DNA of 64,000 nucleotides from contig NC_083600.1 in the NCBI RefSeq assembly GCF_020882245.1, positions 28,210,001-28,274,000 on the forward strand. Reading direction: 5' to 3'. The translations under genes and the position numbers were made by a program. Positions 60,905 through 64,000 of the stretch are shown one piece after another (positions within the stretch are counted from its first letter, which is position 1; each line of letters starts with the position of its first letter). This DNA comes from Rhopalosiphum padi. Taxonomy: Eukaryota; Arthropoda; Insecta; Hemiptera; Aphididae. The notes beneath the pieces were generated by a model, which saw only the letters and a list, made by a program, of their open reading frames with translations, did not search any database and was not told the origin of the DNA.

Positions 60905-63900
60905 ATTAATTCGATCGGAAAAAAATGTAAATTTAATTTTGCCATAGATTATAGCATTATAGGTATTATAATTTGATAAATCATAAGTTCTTATTAAGTT
61001 GTAAAGTATATTCAAGATTTTAGTGATTGACATTTGACCGCTTTCATTGATTACTTATATATCTAGGTACCCAACTATTGTTCGTCGTATTATTAAAAAT
61101 TCAAAAACTTTAATCATTAAATTCTACTCGACACACTTAGAGTTAAGTTAGTTGTTTTACTCAGACATTACTCTTACAACTGGTATGGATATTAGTATAC
61201 TAATATAGGGTGAATAAAAATTACTTACACATTTTGTTGTAATTCAAAAAAATAATAATCACAATTAAACATAATTAATTTTGGAAGGTATACTATTTAT
61301 AAATAACTATTTTTTAAATATAATTACACTGATTGTAAAATGTAAGTTAAATATGTTGTTAATATATTCACATCATTTTATAATACATATTATAATTATA
61401 ATAAAATATATAAGACGTTTTAGGCAAAAATGAGTTCAACTTACTGTATTACTAATAGAAAAAATATAACTATAGGTATTAGCATATAATTATGAAAAAA
61501 TAATATCCCTAGAAAATAGAGGTTGACCCACCCCATCTGATCAATCATTTTATATTAATAACTATTAGCTGTTGCTTGTTGTGTTAAATAAATGATAAAC
61601 ACTAGTATTTGTTGTTATGGAGAGATAGAGTATTATTTATTTAATAGAAAAGCAATGGAATCAAATATCTAGAATAGTCAACATTTAAAAGTTACCTAAA
61701 CTATTACATTTTTAAGGTAAATTTCGAGTAATTTTAATTCTTTACATTTAAAAAAATGATGGATCTACACAAAAAATGTGCCTGTACTATAACCGCGAGG
61801 AAATGTTCGTTTGATAAAAATGAATTATTCAAAAATTGTACTGTTAAAAATCATGTCAGGTATTATTAATAGTTTTAAATACAAAATATATTATACGATG
61901 GTTTTCTTTAAAATATTAAACAATACACACGTAATAGTGATGACACCTACGTAAGGGTATCAGAATTTTAATTTTACTAAAATACATCTTGACTATTGTA
62001 GGAGAGAGTTTTGTTTAAACTTTAAACCATTTAGTTTAACAATAAATTTGTTGAGAACCCTTTGATGCCTTATTTTTTAATTATATGGCTTATTATTTTT
62101 GTTAGTAATTATTAGAAGTTTTAACAGACTTTATACTTATTAAATTTAATGTGTTATATACTAGACCCGTATATTTTAAATTATTATTATTATTTAAATT
62201 ATAATTACATTAAATTCAACTATGTCAAACCATTTTACTTGATTAAAGTTTTTAAAAATTATCAAGACTATGAATATGAATGAAAAATAATATACCACAT
62301 TCAATAAATGTTGTTAAAATTACTAAGTTTTGTAATTTATTAAAGTGAACCTAAATCTTGGATGGTTTCAAAATGTTTGAAAAAATAGAAATATATATTA
62401 ATATACATTTACCTATATAATAATAATTACTATACTGCAGTTTAGCAGTTACTTGACTAAATAATTAAAATTGAAAATTATACAGAAGATAATTTTGTTA
62501 GAAACTCAAAAAGTAATTAATAGTCAAACTGTCATAACTGTTTGGATAATAATTTCCGCACATAGGTATTATCTTAATATATATTATTATCATTGATCAG
62601 TATTAATGAAATATTTTTATTCTTTAATTATGTACGTTTAATTTTTTTCGTTACACACATCAATATTATATTTTTTCATAGAATTAAATTATTTTATAAA
62701 ATACAATATACTGTCTGCATCTCCCAAATTCGCGTTGTATATACGGGATCTTGCAGGACTTGAGCGTTTAGTCATATTTACACCACATTCGGAGCCACAA
62801 ACTATTCTCGACATTCATCGTCGCTTCTTGTTAATTGTACCTAGATATACGAGTACACGGCCAAAAGTCGACGTAGACATTAAAGTTTAGTTTAATTTGT
62901 AATACTAATTATGTTCTTAATGATTATAAACAATAGCAAATAATAAATACAAAAATAATCTTCTCATTACATTCAATTTTAAAATAATACCTATTGTCCT
63001 ATTATATATTAAAAATATGTAGGTACTTAGAATTTTGATGGCTGGCGAAAAATTTTCATTTTCTTAATGTATTCCTTCAAAAATATTAATTGGTGGTCCC
63101 TGCACTAAACCGTAGTTAACTTTATTCATGTGACGACGTTTTGTGCGTCCCAGAGGTCATTTTTCTTTCGGAATTAATTTAAAAAACATACCCATAGGCT
63201 ATAGTTAAGCTGCGTATGCTGCAATGTATTTGTGTAATATGTATATATGTTTCGAGCTCGTTCGTATTCACGTAGAAGTGTTGTTGCAGATATCTATGTA
63301 TATTTTTGATTTTACCCGTGGAATAATTAAAAATAAAATACACCCAAGTCCTATTAGTGCATTATTAAATACATATTGATTGCATTTAATATTTCACATA
63401 CCTACATTCAGTTAATTTAAGTACCTATACAACATTATTCTCAAAGTAGATTAAAATAAGTAGTGGAGTTATTAAAATTCCAATACTATCTAATATCTGT
63501 ACAATATTATAATACTACTCCTTCTTAAAAATATTATATATTTTCTAGTAAAACTGTATATTATTATATTAAATTTAATGCAGTATTACTTGTATATTAG
63601 ATACTAACAGTGTAAAATTATAATGCTTAAAGGGATATTAGATATTTATGATAAAATAAGATGTAAGATTAAAAATGTAAACTAAAAAGAGTAGTGACCA
63701 TTAGGTTTTATTTCCCCATTATGATCTCTGCATTATTACAAAATATCTATTATTTACAAGCCATTATATTGCAGTATTCATGAATACAATACATATTACA
63801 AAGTTTTATTCGAATAAACATAATAAGCAATTTTATTGTTATATAACGTTATAAACTGTTATAATTTTTAAAAAAAATTGAAATTTTGATCATTGTTTAT

Positions 63901-64000
63901 AAAGTATCTATATAGGTACTTATATATATGTCGTCCTTGTCGTAGTATATTTATTGAATTTAAATTATACCTACACTTCCAGTTTATTGATTTTTATTGG

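Larger units (their letters stand above)
59283..64000. other. 4.7 kb without a confident gene
   Basis: 59283-59600 should contain the PTCD1 promoter and 5' UTR. A hAT-type element lies at 59982-60169. Short coding-like segments occur near 60749-60904 (plus), at about 62690-62813 on the minus strand (a 41-codon frame beginning MSRIVCGSECG), and near 63060-63110 on the minus strand (NKVNYGLVQGPPINIF). None could be linked to a family or to a second exon. The rest is AT-rich. Confidence 0.45.

Noticed and set aside
1..64000. CRISPR arrays, bacterial operons, tRNA or rRNA genes
   Set aside because: None was seen by eye. The window is eukaryotic nuclear DNA, and the only regular tandem structure is the 350-bp satellite, which has no spacers. 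A tRNA scan would be needed to exclude tRNA genes formally.

Overview
This window reads as eukaryotic nuclear DNA from an insect, most likely a hemipteran and possibly an aphid. The host DNA is very AT-rich, and its genes have many short exons with GT-AG introns that are mostly 55-100 bp. The encoded proteins are animal orthologues, including a BMP-type Smad, IFT57 and a fused trehalose-phosphate synthase/phosphatase of the arthropod kind. The aphid placement is an inference from composition and gene style, not from a diagnostic gene.

Layout. 1-2935 (minus) holds the 5' half of an apparently intact R1-clade LINE: ORF1 with three zinc knuckles, and ORF2 with an endonuclease domain, running off the left edge. 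Directly upstream of its 5' end is an array of seven ~350-bp tandem repeats (3170-5612). 7218-8231 (minus) is a tentative lineage-specific gene. 10800-12616 (minus) is a six-exon gene for an unrecognised basic 187-residue protein. 14749-16793 (plus) is an RBM7-like RNA-binding protein. 18583-20612 (minus) is a divergent Mad/Smad1/5, head-to-head with IFT57 (22330-25158, plus) across a CpG-rich putative shared promoter. 25159-31486 is gene-poor, with a decayed LINE and small DNA-transposon remnants. 31487-44539 (plus) is trehalose-6-phosphate synthase in ten exons. Its 9.7-kb first intron contains a complete intronless gene for mitochondrial IF3 (31903-32535) on the same strand. 46560-47760 (minus) is a very small two-exon gene for a Gemin6-like Sm-fold protein. 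53706-55686 (plus) is CPPED1-like calcineurin phosphoesterase, tail-to-tail with PTCD1-like pentatricopeptide protein (55873-59282, minus). 59283-64000 has no confident gene.

The genes are ordinary housekeeping and signalling loci with no shared pathway. Two encode mitochondrial gene-expression proteins (mtIF3, PTCD1). Two encode RNA-processing proteins (RBM7, Gemin6-like). Exon junctions given here were read by eye from splice signals, phase agreement and protein-family continuity; transcript data would be needed to prove them. Small non-autonomous DNA transposons (hAT-, pogo-, TTAA- and foldback-type) are scattered in introns and intergenic DNA.
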